Shown piece by piece: positions 21,794-32,097 of a DNA stretch of 64,000 nucleotides (positions within the stretch are counted from its first letter, which is position 1; every line of letters starts with the position of its first letter). Under the pieces are notes generated by a model that made no database searches, was not told the origin of the DNA, and saw only the letters and a program-made list of their open reading frames with translations. Source of the stretch: Gari tellinella (lineage: Eukaryota > Mollusca > Bivalvia > Cardiida > Psammobiidae). Location of the stretch: positions 29,108,479 through 29,172,478 of the forward strand of contig OV277861.1 in NCBI GenBank assembly GCA_922989275.2. Direction: 5' to 3'. The translations under genes were made by a program, and so were the position numbers.

Positions 21794-21861
21794 ACTGTCT
21801 TTGGAGACACCCGACCTAATTTGCCAGATATGGTAGATGTGTGTGCTGCTCTTGTATGCAG

Positions 21862-22087
21862 GTAATGCAGTAGAATGACACACCCTTGCTAAAGTGACCC
21901 ATGGGTCATGTCACTACGTAGAACAGTGACCCGGGTCATTTTACTACGTAGAAAAATGACCCCAGACCGTAGAAAAGGACCACATCGACTCATAGTAGAA
22001 TGACCCCCTCACGGTCTGGGGTCATTTCTCTACGTAGTCTAAAGACCCTGGGTCCTTTTGCATGGGTGGGTCATTCTACTGCGTTAC
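21862..22087. mobile_element. MITE, 226 bp, TIR gtaatgcagtagaatgac
   Basis: The left end gtaatgcagtagaatgacac + accc is mirrored by gggtgggtcattctactg + cgttac with two mismatches in 24. The interior repeats the theme (gacccgggtcatt, ctacgtag palindromes, and gaccccagaccgt / acggtctggggtc), so the whole element folds. No coding content. Confidence 0.72.
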
Positions 22088-23680
22088 ACAGGCACAAGCG
22101 CATTAGACTCATTTTTTAGATATAATTTAACTTTAAACCGCAAATTGGCTATTAAACAGTAAATATTTCATTTTGCATATTTTATTGAACACCCCCACAC
22201 ACCCCATTGAAGACGAGTGCACCGTAACGCCCATAGTCAGTTACATTAACTTAGCACGTGTCCTACAACTTCAAAAATATTTGTCGTCAGCATACAATCG
22301 GATTTTCACTTTTTGACTTGATCAAGTGCCAGGTTAAACAAAATGTATCTAGATGTACCGAGATACCCCCCCCCCCCCCCCGATTAATCTGAGTTTTATG
22401 TGTTGTATGTACTACCATATTCAGAAAGCTTGTTAGGTAAGATTGATGGCAGAAAGTTCTCCCAACGGTAGAAACATCCACCCCCTTCTAATAGGTTTAC
22501 ATTATAGCCGTCTGCTTGTTTACAATACTGTTATGTACAATCTAAAATGACAATAACGATGGGCAATAGCAATGAAAAAGAAATCATCAAATGTATTGAA
22601 ACCAAAAAAGAAACAATGTTATAAAAGACTCGAGAAATAGGAAACTCAAAACGACATAGAACCATACTCGAACCCGAAAATCCATAAATAAGCCTTTTAC
22701 GCATCTCATGTATTCCTCCACTGAAGACTTTAGATCCAATTTATACCGTGACTGAGCTAAGACTAATTTACCATAAAAATGGTTTTTTTTAGAATTGCCT
22801 ATGGTGGCTTAAGGCAGGCTGAAAGTAAAACAAATTACGCATTCTGTTTTACTTTAAATCTGCTTTAAGCTGACATCTATCTTTAATCCTGGCAATGACT
22901 TAAACAGGGTATGGCGTAAAGGGATGGACAGGTTTTCTAGTATCTCAAATAGGGGGATAATCTATTCATTACGGTTTGTGTTGACAATGTGAACGGAAAA
23001 GCATATATGACATTTCAGAAAATTCGAAATGACAAAAAAGGGATTTTGAATGACTGACTTTATCCCGAGTGCCTGCGTTTGAAACAGCTTAAACTTACTG
23101 TTCATTTTCATTTCACTACCTCCTAACCAACCCCTTCCCCTTCTCACTTACTTTAAAATAACGAAAACCATAGATTTTGCAGTCATCACCCGGGCGGACC
23201 CCGAAATCTTCGAAAGTAGTAGTATCCACTAGCTTCCGACATTTCGTCCAATTATTGAAGTAAAACAATTGTATTTATAATATGATTCTCATTCTAGAAA
23301 ACATATAAATGGTCAAGAGTATTTGCATAATCATTATGGATTGACATTGTATTTTATCCCTAATAATTAGAAACCACGAAATGAAGCTGATCACAATGTC
23401 ATTTCTCGACACAGTATTTGTTAATCTGGGTAAATGAGAAAACTTATACTCATTGCAAAACGTATATAGTACGAACATGGCAACGCATTAAAAATCAATA
23501 AGTTTGAAAAGATAAAGAATAAAACGATCGAATACTAATAACCAAACATTGAAAATATACAGTTTGCAAAAGTTTGATATTTATTTAAGCGTTTCAATGA
23601 TTAAGTAAATATTTTCAAAATTATTATGAGTTTGGATATAAAGTACATGCGATCTAATACAAGCATTACTGTTTAGTAAA
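22088..23680. other. Intronic stretch with a poly-C run and a hairpin core
   Basis: A run of ~18 C lies at ~22363-22380. A hairpin core, 'cttaaggcaggctgaaagta' pairing with 'tactttaaatctgctttaag', lies at ~22808-22870. Nothing else was recognised. Confidence 0.5.
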
Positions 23681-24199
23681 GAAAATATGTCTCTTTTGTG
23701 TGATCAATTAACCTTTCAGCTGGTGTTGTTTGAATGCGACTCTGGCATTTGCCTTTTTCTCAATGAAATTGGCTGTGCTCCTCTTTACCCCTTTATGTCT
23801 ACCATTTTCAAAAATGGTGCAAGCAACAGAAGTTCGACATATGGTCGTCGGATTCTGAAAGTTTCTTTTACCATAAATGACAGTTTTGATCCTGATCGGT
23901 TGCCACTCAACTTGGCTATTGAACAGAATCCAAGCTGTTAACAATAATATTCACGATGTAAATCAATACTTCATGATTTTAAATCCTCAGAATCGGATTC
24001 CCATGATGGTATTTTGGGTATACTATGACCCCACCTCTCTTCTTTCGTCTGCAACCTTATTACAATTTTTTGTCGTTGAAAAGGTTTATTGAAGAATTAT
24101 TTATATGAGTGCGGCGTCTGACGGTTTGCAATATCGACTTATCCCCTTATCGTGCTTCGCACAGCTTGGCTAATATTTGCAAACAACTTGGTTCCATGT
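23681..24199. other. Intronic stretch, one 30-bp motif shared with 48388
   Basis: Overlapping anonymous frames on both strands (23687..23944) lack domain signatures. 'ttcgacatatggtcgtcgga' at 23832 matches the sequence near 48392 with one change, which suggests a dispersed repeat. Confidence 0.4.
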
Positions 24200-24720
24200 G
24201 CGTCTGATCTGGATCAAAGCTATTTGCCACAGTCATGCTAACATTTCTTCAAGTTTAAAAAGGATAAAATTCATAATTGTTTTCATAGACGATACATTTG
24301 AGGCAGACAAAAATTCAGCATTACAAGATTTAAGTCGCTTATGGTGGTGAAAGGGTAACCTATCATCTCCCACGAACATCCCCGCGTTACGCGGTGTCTT
24401 ATCTGGATACAAGCTGTTTGCAAATGTAAATCAAGTCTTAATTTTCTCTCCCTTTAAAAACTCCCTCCGAACAACACACGCAATCTTTGTCTCCCATTGG
24501 GTGTTGTTGTAGAGGGAACACTGTACATACCTTTTTCACGTGGATGTGGATGCACGCATAAATTCTGTTTCTCCATGTTGAAAGTATCGGACAATAACGA
24601 TATAATTCGGAGTTTTACATATCATCCTTAATATCAAAAGTAAATTAGTTTGTCTTTGCCAAAGGTTAGCCCCGCCCTGCCAGCTCAGTAAAATCGGTAT
24701 ATACCTATCTTTGAATATAT
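24200..24720. repeat. Composite repeat abutting the PAN exon, inverted relative to 3235..3680
   Basis: The segment 'actccctccgaacaacacac', 'tgttgtagagggaacactgt', 'catgttgaaagtatcgg' and 'tttgccaaaggttagcccc' is the diverged reverse complement of 3250..3480. It ends ~50 bp before the PAN exon acceptor. It includes a decayed member of the 'gttccctctctacaac' MITE family with a half core (cgcgttacgcggtgtcttat at ~24393). Confidence 0.6.
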
Positions 24721-24772
24721 AAAGGCTACCTTATTCTGCGACCTCTTAACGCACGTTCATTTTACATTCTAG

Positions 24773-25027
24773 ATATTGGATTCGTGAATTATTTTGGATA
24801 TGGGAGGGACTCCATAGATGCAGCATCTATCTTTCTGTTATACCTGTCGGCGGTACCAATTTCTGACTGTACTGCAGCATGCAAGTCGGACGCATCATGT
24901 ATTGGTTTCACATTTGTCAATGGTTTATGCTATATGGTAAATGTCAACGAAGGTATCAACTTTCTGGAGTACAGTTTAATGAGACTAGGAGATAGTTATT
25001 CGCACTATGTTAAAGCGGGATCGAAAG
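24773..25027 (+). CDS. PAN/apple-like module (internal exon of gene 1)
   Basis: A 255-bp symmetric phase 1-1 exon. The acceptor is 'acattctag' ending at 24772 and the donor is AAAG|GTGAGA at 25028. The last base of the lectin exon (g1833) plus 'at' makes the joining Asp codon, and the frame is then open throughout. The diagnostic stretch is ISDCTAACKSDASCIGFTFV followed by NGLCYMVN. This is the C-x3-C-x5-C-x9-C core typical of PAN/apple domains, which mediate protein-protein or protein-carbohydrate contacts in extracellular proteins. An extracellular role next to a lectin domain is inferred. The residues before the core are hydrophobic in part (ASIFLLYLSAV) and form the first strand or linker. 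An unusual point is that the 3' part of the preceding intron, up to ~50 bp from the acceptor, is transposon-derived. Confidence 0.8.
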
Positions 25028-25031
25028 GTGA

Positions 25032-25290
25032 GATTAGTTAAACTCATTGAGTCCTAGTGACGCATATGTGCGTCATTTACAAAAAGTGTACCTGTTAAGA
25101 GCACACTGGTCTAATGCAAACAGTGAAGTCCCTGATTAGAGGGCTCCTGCAGGAGCCCTCTAATCAGGGACTTCATTGTTTGTCATTTTGCAATATGATA
25201 TAAAACAATCCTAAATAGTCTATAACGGACCAGCTTTTATTCTAAACTTGAATTGTCCATTGGCAGTTTTAGGGGTGAAGGAGTTAATAG
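25032..25290. mobile_element. MITE with AGGGCTCCTGCAGGAGCCCT core
   Basis: The central perfect palindrome tagagggctcctgcaggagc / cctcta sits between arms gcaaacagtgaagtccctga and tcagggacttcattgtttg. The outer parts ('gagtcctagtgacgcatatg', 'ggggtgaaggagtta') match those of 26112..26363 and 43479..43729. It lies in the intron after the PAN exon. Confidence 0.68.
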
Positions 25291-26111
25291 ACAAAGACAT
25301 AGACATAAAGAGCATTTGTTAAAGATTGATCGCAATCATAAATTCTCTTTTTTGGTTTTGTTTATACATACATAATTAGACATGTTTCACGATATTGTTT
25401 GACTTGTTAAAACAATTGGTTTATATATTTTATGCTGATGTAACACGATATACAATGTATACAAGTGACTAAGTAGAATATGTCTATGTCTAATAAATAT
25501 AAGTTTCAACAGTATACTCATAACTATATGGAGTCGCATTATCATTGTATTTCTTTTAATACTTATTAGTATTTCCAATATCTGTTACAAACAATATTGC
25601 TATCTCTATGAATAATAAAAATCAGAATTTTATAATTGTCATTATCAAAATAGCAATTTTTATGATTACAATCATGTTTTATATTATCAATTTCATCATT
25701 TCATTTTATTTTAGTATCTTTTTTTTTATCTTATTTTATTCTATTTTGATTTGGTAAAGATGGGCATATATAATGCTAGTGCGACATAGAGTACAATTAT
25801 GCGAGTATGTGTGAGAATTATATCTAGTCAGGCGACCTTGTTAGTATGCTTTTTACATTACGTGTGTTCTGCATTAAGCAACATCTACTATCAGGGACTG
25901 CTAATTCAGTTTCTTTATAGAGCCACATATATTGTTTTTCGAATTCCATCCTGAATGAATACGGTGTTGATAGTCTAACATGTATAACTTCATATTTAAA
26001 AGCAGACGATATTACGACAGGATTAGGGTTGAAGCATTTATACCTGGATGTTGCAATGACCTTACCTTGAATACTTGCTGGAATATTTCTTGGTAGATAT
26101 ACAAGGGTGGT
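25291..26111. other. Intronic AT-rich stretch
   Basis: Very AT-rich (runs such as tttttttatcttattttatt), with no recognisable exon or repeat boundary. Confidence 0.5.
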
Positions 26112-26363
26112 CTTAACCCTTTGAACCCTAGTCCCGCATATAGGCGTTCTCTTCAAACAGTGTACATATGAAAAGTGCACTTGTCCTATGCAAACAGTGA
26201 ATACCTAGATCAGAGGGCTCCTTGAGGAGCCCTCTGATCTGGGTCTTCACTGTTTGTCATAATGCAAAACATTGACAAAAACAACCATCAAAAGTCAGAA
26301 ATGGACTAGACTAAAATGGAAACTGGGATTGTCCATTTGAAGTTTCAGGGAGGAAAGAGTTAA
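26112..26363. mobile_element. MITE, 252 bp, aggagccctctgatc core
   Basis: Ends ttaaccctttgaacccta...ggaggaaagagttaa. The central hairpin is agatcagagggctccttgag / gagccctctgatctgg, with arms gcaaacagtgaatacc / gtcttcactgtttg. It is nearly the same length as, and in inverted orientation to, 43479..43729, so these two are good reference copies. Confidence 0.72.
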
Positions 26364-26393
26364 GCCACTGCAGTGTTTGTCCATGTAACAAAA

Positions 26394-26476
26394 TATTTCA
26401 TAGGATATAGCAAACAGTACAGACCCTGACGAGACGCCGCGTAACGCTGCATCTCATCAGGGTCCATACAGTTTTC
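26394..26476. repeat. Foldback core gagacgccgcgtaacgctgc
   Basis: 'cagtacagaccctgacgaga' pairs with 'tctcatcagggtccatacag' around cgccgcgtaacgctgca. A member of the GACGC core superfamily, with arms unlike the other families. Confidence 0.55.
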
Positions 26477-26844
26477 AAATATCCACTTTAGTAGACATTA
26501 AGCCTAAATGGGTGAAACAAGTGACACTTGTGTGGTCAAACCTGACATCCCTTTAACATAATGTGAAAAGACTGGCGCTATATTCAGTGTCGCAGTGCCG
26601 TAGCGCTCATTTCGCCGACCCTCTCAAACGGAAACGTTTTATAGTCCTGTAGATCTATAGCGTTAAAAAGGGACATTTATCGTAGATTTAGTTCATAAAT
26701 GTTACCACTAAAATATTGAACTTAGTCTATTCTTCTTTTATACAAGAGACAAGAAGCTTCACTTAAAGTCGGGTTTACAAATGGTAACATTACCTACAAA
26801 TAAAAATTATGTTCCTACTAGTATAAGCTTTTCTTCAATTTCAG

Positions 26845-27383
26845 GTTGGTTTTATCCGACTGGCGTTGAGTTAAATAACGAACTGAATACCCCGACGGAA
26901 GTGCCGATGTGCAAAACAACAACTAATGTACCTTCTTCATCATCAAGCACGAGATCTGTTACAACTCAACCTGCTTCTTCTTATTCCACTAACCCACCAC
27001 ATGCTTCACCGTCACCGTCACCGTCACTGTCTATGTCATCGTCTTCGTCATCACCAGAGACTCTAGCAGGCACCACAGCATCTGACCTCTGTCATTGTCC
27101 GACCGAGTCCAACGTTTGTATAATAGAGGACACTCTTGACCATGTATCGCTTGAGAGTTTACTGCAAAGTCTTATTGCAAATTTGACAATAGACAGCAAG
27201 TCCACTTCGTCATATAAGAGAACTCTTATCAGTGCAGAAGATGCAAGAAGCTCGTCGGTCGTGATTGGGACCGGGGCAATTATCTTTCTTACACTCTGTC
27301 TCTCCGTCATAATCTTACCTGACGTCATACAGCTCGCACTGGCTGTCAGACATTGGGTGCGCCCGGACATGACTTTGTACTGA
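26845..27383 (+). CDS. Ser/Thr/Pro-rich stalk, transmembrane helix and tail (last exon of gene 1)
   Basis: Terminal exon. The acceptor 'aatttcag' ends at 26844 in phase 1, matching the PAN exon, and the stop TGA is at 27381-27383. In order it encodes a short segment (GWFYPTGVELNNELNTPTEV) and then a mucin-like stalk rich in S, T and P. A small cysteine cluster (SDLCHCPTESNVC) follows, then a helical linker (about DTLDHVSLESLLQSLIANLT). The strongly hydrophobic segment VVIGTGAIIFLTLCLSVIIL comes next, continuing to about LALAV, and the protein ends in a short basic tail RHWVRPDMTLY. This predicts a type I single-pass surface protein with lectin and PAN modules outside the cell. The frame is also open 5' of the splice site, but the phase match and domain content favour the spliced start. 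The four visible exons sum to 395 codons plus stop. Confidence 0.8.
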
Positions 27384-27754
27384 GTTTATAGAAAACACCG
27401 TCATTTTGGCTAGATAACCCATTAACCCATAAATACGCCTTTTTACGCCTTTAATTTATCCCTCCACTAAAGAAAAAAGCTACAATTTGTACAGAATATT
27501 TGACATTAGAAATATTTCTATATTCTTGCAGCTGGTAGCTTAAAGCAGGCTGAAAGTAAAGCAGAATGCGCCTTAAACTAGAAATAGCATATTTGGTAAT
27601 AGGTTAAAGGGATTCAAGTGTTAGCCCCACCGCTGCTTAATGTCGAGTACATGTTTCATTGCAAACATTTTGGGCGAAGTCACGATCACAAAACCGATGC
27701 AATATATACAATTAGAAACAATGGCAGTTTATTGAGAATAGTGAGTATTCTGTA
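27384..27754. repeat. 3' flank of gene 1 with a truncated foldback element
   Basis: Begins right after the stop codon. From ~27410 it holds one half of the 'taacccattaacccataaat acgccttttacgcc' / 'gcttaaagcaggctgaaagt' element, ending ~27607. No clear AATAAA signal was found close to the stop. Confidence 0.5.
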
Positions 27755-27979
27755 AACCCAATTTTGCCCACGATCCCATATATGGAACTAAGGCAAACAG
27801 TGTAGACTCAAATCAGACGCCGCATCATGCGGCGTCTGATCAGAGTCTACACTGTTTGCTGATAGGAATTTCAATAGAAAACAAAATGAAAATGAAAATT
27901 CTGACCAGGCATCCCATTGATAAAAATGGACTAATCCAATATATAAACATTGAATAATCCACTGGGCGTAAATGGGTTA
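27755..27979. mobile_element. MITE, 225 bp, GCCGCATCATGCGGC core
   Basis: The arms 'gcccacgatcccatatatgg' and 'ccactgggcgtaaatgggtt' enclose a perfect hairpin gcaaacagtgtagactcaaa... / tctacactgtttgc, with centre cagacgccgcatcatgcggc / gtctg. Related copies: 50045..50272, 56105..56322, and an interrupted one at 61105. Confidence 0.7.
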
Positions 27980-28513
27980 AATGAGCGGTGTGATGGCTGA
28001 CGAGTATCCGAACTGTTTGCAATTGTCCGGGAGTGCGCATGCGTCTGATTGATATGAATGACGTGCATTGAACTGAATCCAGGCCAGATTTTGTTTTGAT
28101 ATTTATTGAACTGAGCTAAATGTTTTCTGCTTTACTTTCAATTTTTTAAGCACCAAAACTAAACCTCTTTGAGAGGTGGTTCACTGTTAAAGTATTTTTC
28201 TTTTATGCTAAGCAGTGAATTATAGAGTTTTCTCAGTAGATTATAATGTTATAATCTACAGTGAATTATAACTTTTCGGAATAATTTTTTTCCGGGATTT
28301 TTTTTTGCTTTGACTTCTTTTTAATTTGAATATGCCATACACGATTACTTTTGTGCCGCAAGTGCAGTTTACTACGCCTTCAAAATGATACTAAGTATTG
28401 AGCGCTTTGATTTTGAGAGGCTCCATATGAAGTATTTGACATGGCCCAAGTGATTAATCGACGGCTTTATATTAATATTTCTCTGTTATAAGCATAAAAG
28501 AAATAGAATAATC
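27980..28513. other. Intergenic stretch
   Basis: AT-rich; a small palindrome 'gattataatgttataatc' lies near 28240. No gene signal. Confidence 0.5.
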
Positions 28514-28655
28514 GTTTGTTTCAGTGTAGGATGGGGTTTTCTTTCATCTCGTGAAAAGCAAGGGTTATATTTTCACTCGTGGCTTCGCCACTCGTGAAAA
28601 TATAACCTTGCTTTTCACTCGATGAAAGAAATTCCCATCTTACACTGAAACAAAC
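28514..28655. repeat. 142-bp near-perfect foldback
   Basis: The arm gtttgtttcagtgtaggatg...ctttcat..cgtgaaaagcaagg mirrors ccttgcttttcactcgatga...catcttacactgaaacaaac. The centre ttttcactcgtggcttcgcc / actcgtgaaaatataacc is also mirrored, so almost the whole element forms a ~65-bp stem. Non-coding. Confidence 0.75.
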
Positions 28656-28671
28656 AATTATCCTCTTATAA

Positions 28672-28882
28672 TCCCATAAATACGCCTTTTTACGCCTTTC
28701 ATTTATTCCTCCATTGAAGAAAACAGTTCCAATTTATACAGTCAAGAATATAAATCAAAGGAAATATTTTCTTTATTCTAGCACATGGTAGCTTAAAGCA
28801 GACTGAAAGTAAAGCAGAATGCGCATTAATACGCGTTCTGCTTTTCTTTCAATCTGCTTTAAGTGGCCACATATCTTCAATA
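28672..28882. mobile_element. Foldback element with GCAGAATGCGC core
   Basis: The arm 'ccataaatacgcctttttacgcc...tttattcctccattgaag' leads into gcttaaagcagactgaaagt aaagcagaatgcgcattaa / tacgcgttctgcttttcttt caatctgctttaag. Same family as 33656..33906 and 52000..52238. Confidence 0.65.
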
Positions 28883-29034
28883 TTAGAAACTGGCTTTCTT
28901 GGGTGCTTTTAGCACAGATGCGTTTGTTGGGAAATAGTATGTTCTTCGCAGTTTGACATTTTCCATAAATTTATAAACACCACCACCAACATCTCCACAC
29001 AGTAAAACGTTGAAAAGATTTAACTCGAAACTGG

Positions 29035-29277
29035 TACTATTTTGGAGAAAGCGTTTTTTCACAATAAACGCGTTTACGCTTACCCATTTTTTCTATTGCA
29101 AACAGTTTTGATTCAGATCAGACGCCGTTTAACCCGGCGCCTGATCAGTCTACAAACTGTTAGCCACTCAAATTAATAAAATAGTTTGAATTGTCAAAGG
29201 ATTGTCATTTACTACATCTAATTGCAACTACGTTTGCGTTTAAATGGGAAAGAATAACATGTTCTCCACTCTAAATG
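29035..29277. mobile_element. MITE of the cagtggagaa family (degenerate left end)
   Basis: The right end 'gggaaagaataacatgttctccact' is clear and the left end is decayed. Core gcaaacagttttgattcaga tcagacgccgtttaacccgg cgcctgatc..acaaactgtt. Reference copies: 35196..35441 and 45486..45719. Confidence 0.55.
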
Positions 29278-29538
29278 TCTCAGGGGTTTAATTACGGAAC
29301 GGTTCATTTGAAAATGTGTAAATTTTCTTGTCAGTAAATCTCTCAAAATTGCAAACCGAACTATTGTCTTCAATTCAATCGCATTTGCATATAAATGGCG
29401 CTTTTCTAATTTAAAGTTCTCGCAGATTTCTTGTTTTTTCTCGACAACTTGGTTCCACGTGTAATTGTTAGGCAATTACCAATGCATACCAATGACTGCT
29501 GTAGTCATCAGAGTTCAAGATATAAAACTTTTGAGTCC

Positions 29539-29631
29539 TAGATCGTTCTCTAGCATTTGATTGGTGAGAGTTGAGCGTTTGCTTCTATCAAGCCAATCCA
29601 ATGCTAGATAACGATCTCAGACTCAACTGAA
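29539..29631. repeat. Short foldback element
   Basis: 'gagtcctagatcgttctcta gcatttgattgg' mirrors 'ccaatccaatgctagataac gatctcagactc' around a ~20-base loop. Related to 741..832. Confidence 0.55.
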
Positions 29632-30323
29632 AAACTTTATAACATTGGGGTTAGGCTTCCGTGGAAATATTATCAACAACTCTACTTGTTCAACAATTAT
29701 GATACATGTACTACATGTGACAATCAGTATGAATATGGAACCAAAGCAAACTGCAGATCAAAATGAGACGCCGCAGTTTGCGGCGAAACATTTAGATTGG
29801 AAGATTTCTTTAATTTATTAGCTGCAGCATTTACAAAGCTGGTTAACCCTTCTCCCTGTTATAAGCGAATCTATACATTTCTTATAATAGCAGTTAAGAC
29901 CCAAATCAGCTCAACGTCTCATCGCTGAAAGAGATACTCCTGGTCGATGGTCAAAGTAGGGTCAACCATTTCATGTATGTGTCTTACCGGACACATGCGT
30001 ACGAAACACATTTTGTGACATTTCACTATACACACTTTAGAATCCAGACTTTACTCTTCCTAAATACGTGCTATTAATCAAATTAAAAGATCAAACTTAA
30101 AACTTTACACTTTAGACTTAATATAAGACTTCAGTGTGAAATCTGTAGTTGGAAGTGTAAAGTGTAAAGCTTTAAGTCTGAAGCTTGAAGTTCGAAGTAG
30201 GAAGTGTGAAGTGTAAAGAGCCATCATCGGTATTTCGTACATGTGACTTCTCATATCGGGACTATGGTAAGACATGTAAATCAAGGATTGATGCTTCTGT
30301 CGTAGGTGAGGATGTTTATCTTT
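29632..30323. other. Intergenic stretch with a GAAGTGTGAAGTGTAAAG patch
   Basis: Between 30100 and 30220 short motifs (ttacactttagac, gaagtgtaaagtgtaaag, ttcgaagtaggaagtgtgaa) repeat in both orientations. A half palindromic core lies near 29755. No genes seen. Confidence 0.45.
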
Positions 30324-30568
30324 AATCCCTTCACTGCCAAATTTCCAGCGAGATGTTTTACCCTGTCACCGTTTCATTGTCGTCTGCTTAAATAATGTCG
30401 TTTGCAAGATCGTTTCAAAGTAAGATTCAATGTAGTATGATTTAAAACATATCGATACGATTGTCAAACAGTTTGGATCCTGAACAGACGCCGCGTTACG
30501 CGGCGTCTGATCAGGACCCAAACTGTTTGCAAATGCGTTTTTAAGCGTCAGTGAGAGTTAAAGGGTTA
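30324..30568. mobile_element. MITE with GCCGCGTTACGCGGC core (taaycctttcactgcc arms)
   Basis: The arms 'aatcccttcactgcc' and 'cagtgagagttaaagggtta' flank the core gtcaaacagtttggatcctg aacagacgccgcgttacgcg gcgtctgatcaggacccaaa ctgtttgc. The arm interior includes 'cgtctgcttaaataatgtcg' and 'atcgtttcaaag'. Related: 31750..31963, 34917..35130, 52240..52487 and 59068..59267. Confidence 0.68.
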
Positions 30569-30965
30569 AATGCACTCCTCCATAATTTGCAAGACTGGAG
30601 GAGGTATTCAGATACCGTGTAGATAGTGCGCTACCCCATAGCCCGTTTCTAGTTTGAACAAAGGTAATCACTTAAAGCAAGTTGAGCTTTAAAGCTTTTT
30701 CATTTTAGCCTGCTTTAAACTACCATCTGCTTAGATATTGTGAACGTCAATTCTAATTGTTTGAAAATCTATAGAAACTTCCAGTTCAAAAAAGAACTCA
30801 TACCGTCTTTGAAGGAAACGTGTTGTTTGGTTACAGTATCCAAAACAGACAACTCTACAAAACACATATAGATGCAGGTATTGTTTCTCTTGTGTACTTC
30901 AATCACGACATGTTTTACACTCAATATTTTAGATGTCCCAACAACAATAAGCCTATGTTGTCCTT
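30569..30965. repeat. Intergenic stretch with a partial foldback
   Basis: 'cttaaagcaagttgagcttt aaagc / ttcattttagcctgctttaa' at ~30670-30722 is a shortened hairpin of the GCAGAATGCGC group. Nothing else was seen. Confidence 0.45.
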
Positions 30966-31206
30966 GGGCCCGTTTCATAAAACTTCGTACGGAAAATGCT
31001 GTCGTAAGTCAGATTATAAAAGTCTCAATTGTTAGTTATTTCTCCATCTAATCCTGTATTGTGATATCTCTTTGGAATCGTCTTGAAAAGACGATTTCAA
31101 AAAGATCTCACAAAACACGATTAGATGGGAAACACAAACATTTAATGTATTTTAAAGTTTTGACTTACGGCCGTTTTTGTCGTGCGAAGTTTTAAGAAAC
31201 GGGCCC
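30966..31206. mobile_element. MITE, 241 bp, TIR gggcccgtttcataaaactt
   Basis: The left end gggcccgtttcataaaactt cgtacgg is mirrored by gtcgtgcgaagttttaagaa acgggccc. An inner pair, 'ccatctaatcctgtattgtg atatct' / 'agatctcacaaaacacgatt agatgg', extends the fold to a central aatcgtcttgaaaagacgatt. Partial relatives: 50480..50655 and 58095..58235. Confidence 0.75.
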
Positions 31207-31464
31207 AAGAACTGCAAAGAATGAGATGATACTTCATTACATGGATTCGAGCGAACATAAATCCCTCTTAGAAACACAACAACAACAACACCCCAAGTTT
31301 AAACAGGCGAGCATCAAGTGACTTTGACAGTGGGTATTTTGACCTGTATCGTAATAAGCGAAGGCGGGCAGAAACAAAAACACATCATGGTTATCTTTTG
31401 TAAATTTTTTTAATAAAAAAATATTAGCAATATAATCACCCATTTGGAAAACATATTCTCACAT

Positions 31465-31710
31465 TATCCCCTAGTGGTGCGTATATGTGTCATTTACAAA
31501 CAACATACAAGAGGAGATTACACTCGTCCTGCGCAATAGTGCATATCCGGAGCAAAGGCTCCTAAAGAAGCCCTCTGAACAGGATATGCACTCTTTGTCA
31601 ATTTGAAATATATTCTGACCCCCCCCCCCCCCACAAAAAATAAAACAACAACCCCAAAACCAAATCCAGGTAAATATGTATGTTTGAATTTGAAGGGAAA
31701 GTGAGAGTTC
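31465..31710. repeat. Degenerate MITE with GGCTCCTAAAGAAGCC core and poly-C
   Basis: 'gcgcaatagtgcatatccgg agcaaaggctcctaaagaag' pairs with 'ccctctgaacaggatatgca ctctttgtc'. A run of ~15 C lies at 31618-31632. Same arms as 26112..26363. Confidence 0.5.
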
Positions 31711-31749
31711 TGCTTTACAAGTTAATACTGCAGTTTGAAATAAAGTCAG

Positions 31750-31963
31750 TTAACCCTTTGCCTGCTGGTCGCGACTTTATTGATTTTTGCAAACAGTTTA
31801 GATCCAGATCAGACACTGCGTAACGCGGTGTCTGATCTGGATCCAAACTGTTTGGCGCTCTTCTTTAGGTTTCTTTACTTAAAAAATGTAAAAATCTAAA
31901 TTTAACAAACTTTGCAGACGACAATTTCGAAGCAGACGACATCACCGCAGGATAAGGGTTAAA
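31750..31963. mobile_element. MITE with gacactgcgtaacgcggtgtc core
   Basis: Ends ttaaccctttgcctgctggt...gcaggataagggttaaa. The core gcaaacagtttagatccaga tcagacactgcgtaacgcgg tgtctgatctggatccaaac is a perfect hairpin apart from one wobble step. Confidence 0.65.
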
Positions 31964-32097
31964 CCAGTGGGCAGTGTTCAGGGGGGTAATAAAAATAATA
32001 CTATTCAAATAGCTACTGGCAGTACAGAAGAACATGTGCATGTAATGCAGACCATTTCTGTAGGAACTCCATATTAATTACTTTTGTTCTGCATTAA

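Larger units (their letters stand above)
1834..24772 (+). other. Giant intron of the lectin/PAN gene
   Basis: A 22.9-kb intron in phase 1 from GTAAGA at 1834 to TTCTAG at 24772. It contains the CT tract, the 20-bp minisatellite, a TIR element with 10-bp duplicated flanks, Penelope-like and LINE fragments and several small foldback elements, listed separately. No exon with supporting splice phase was found inside. The interpretation requires that both ends belong to the same gene, which the matching phase and frame support. Confidence 0.6.
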
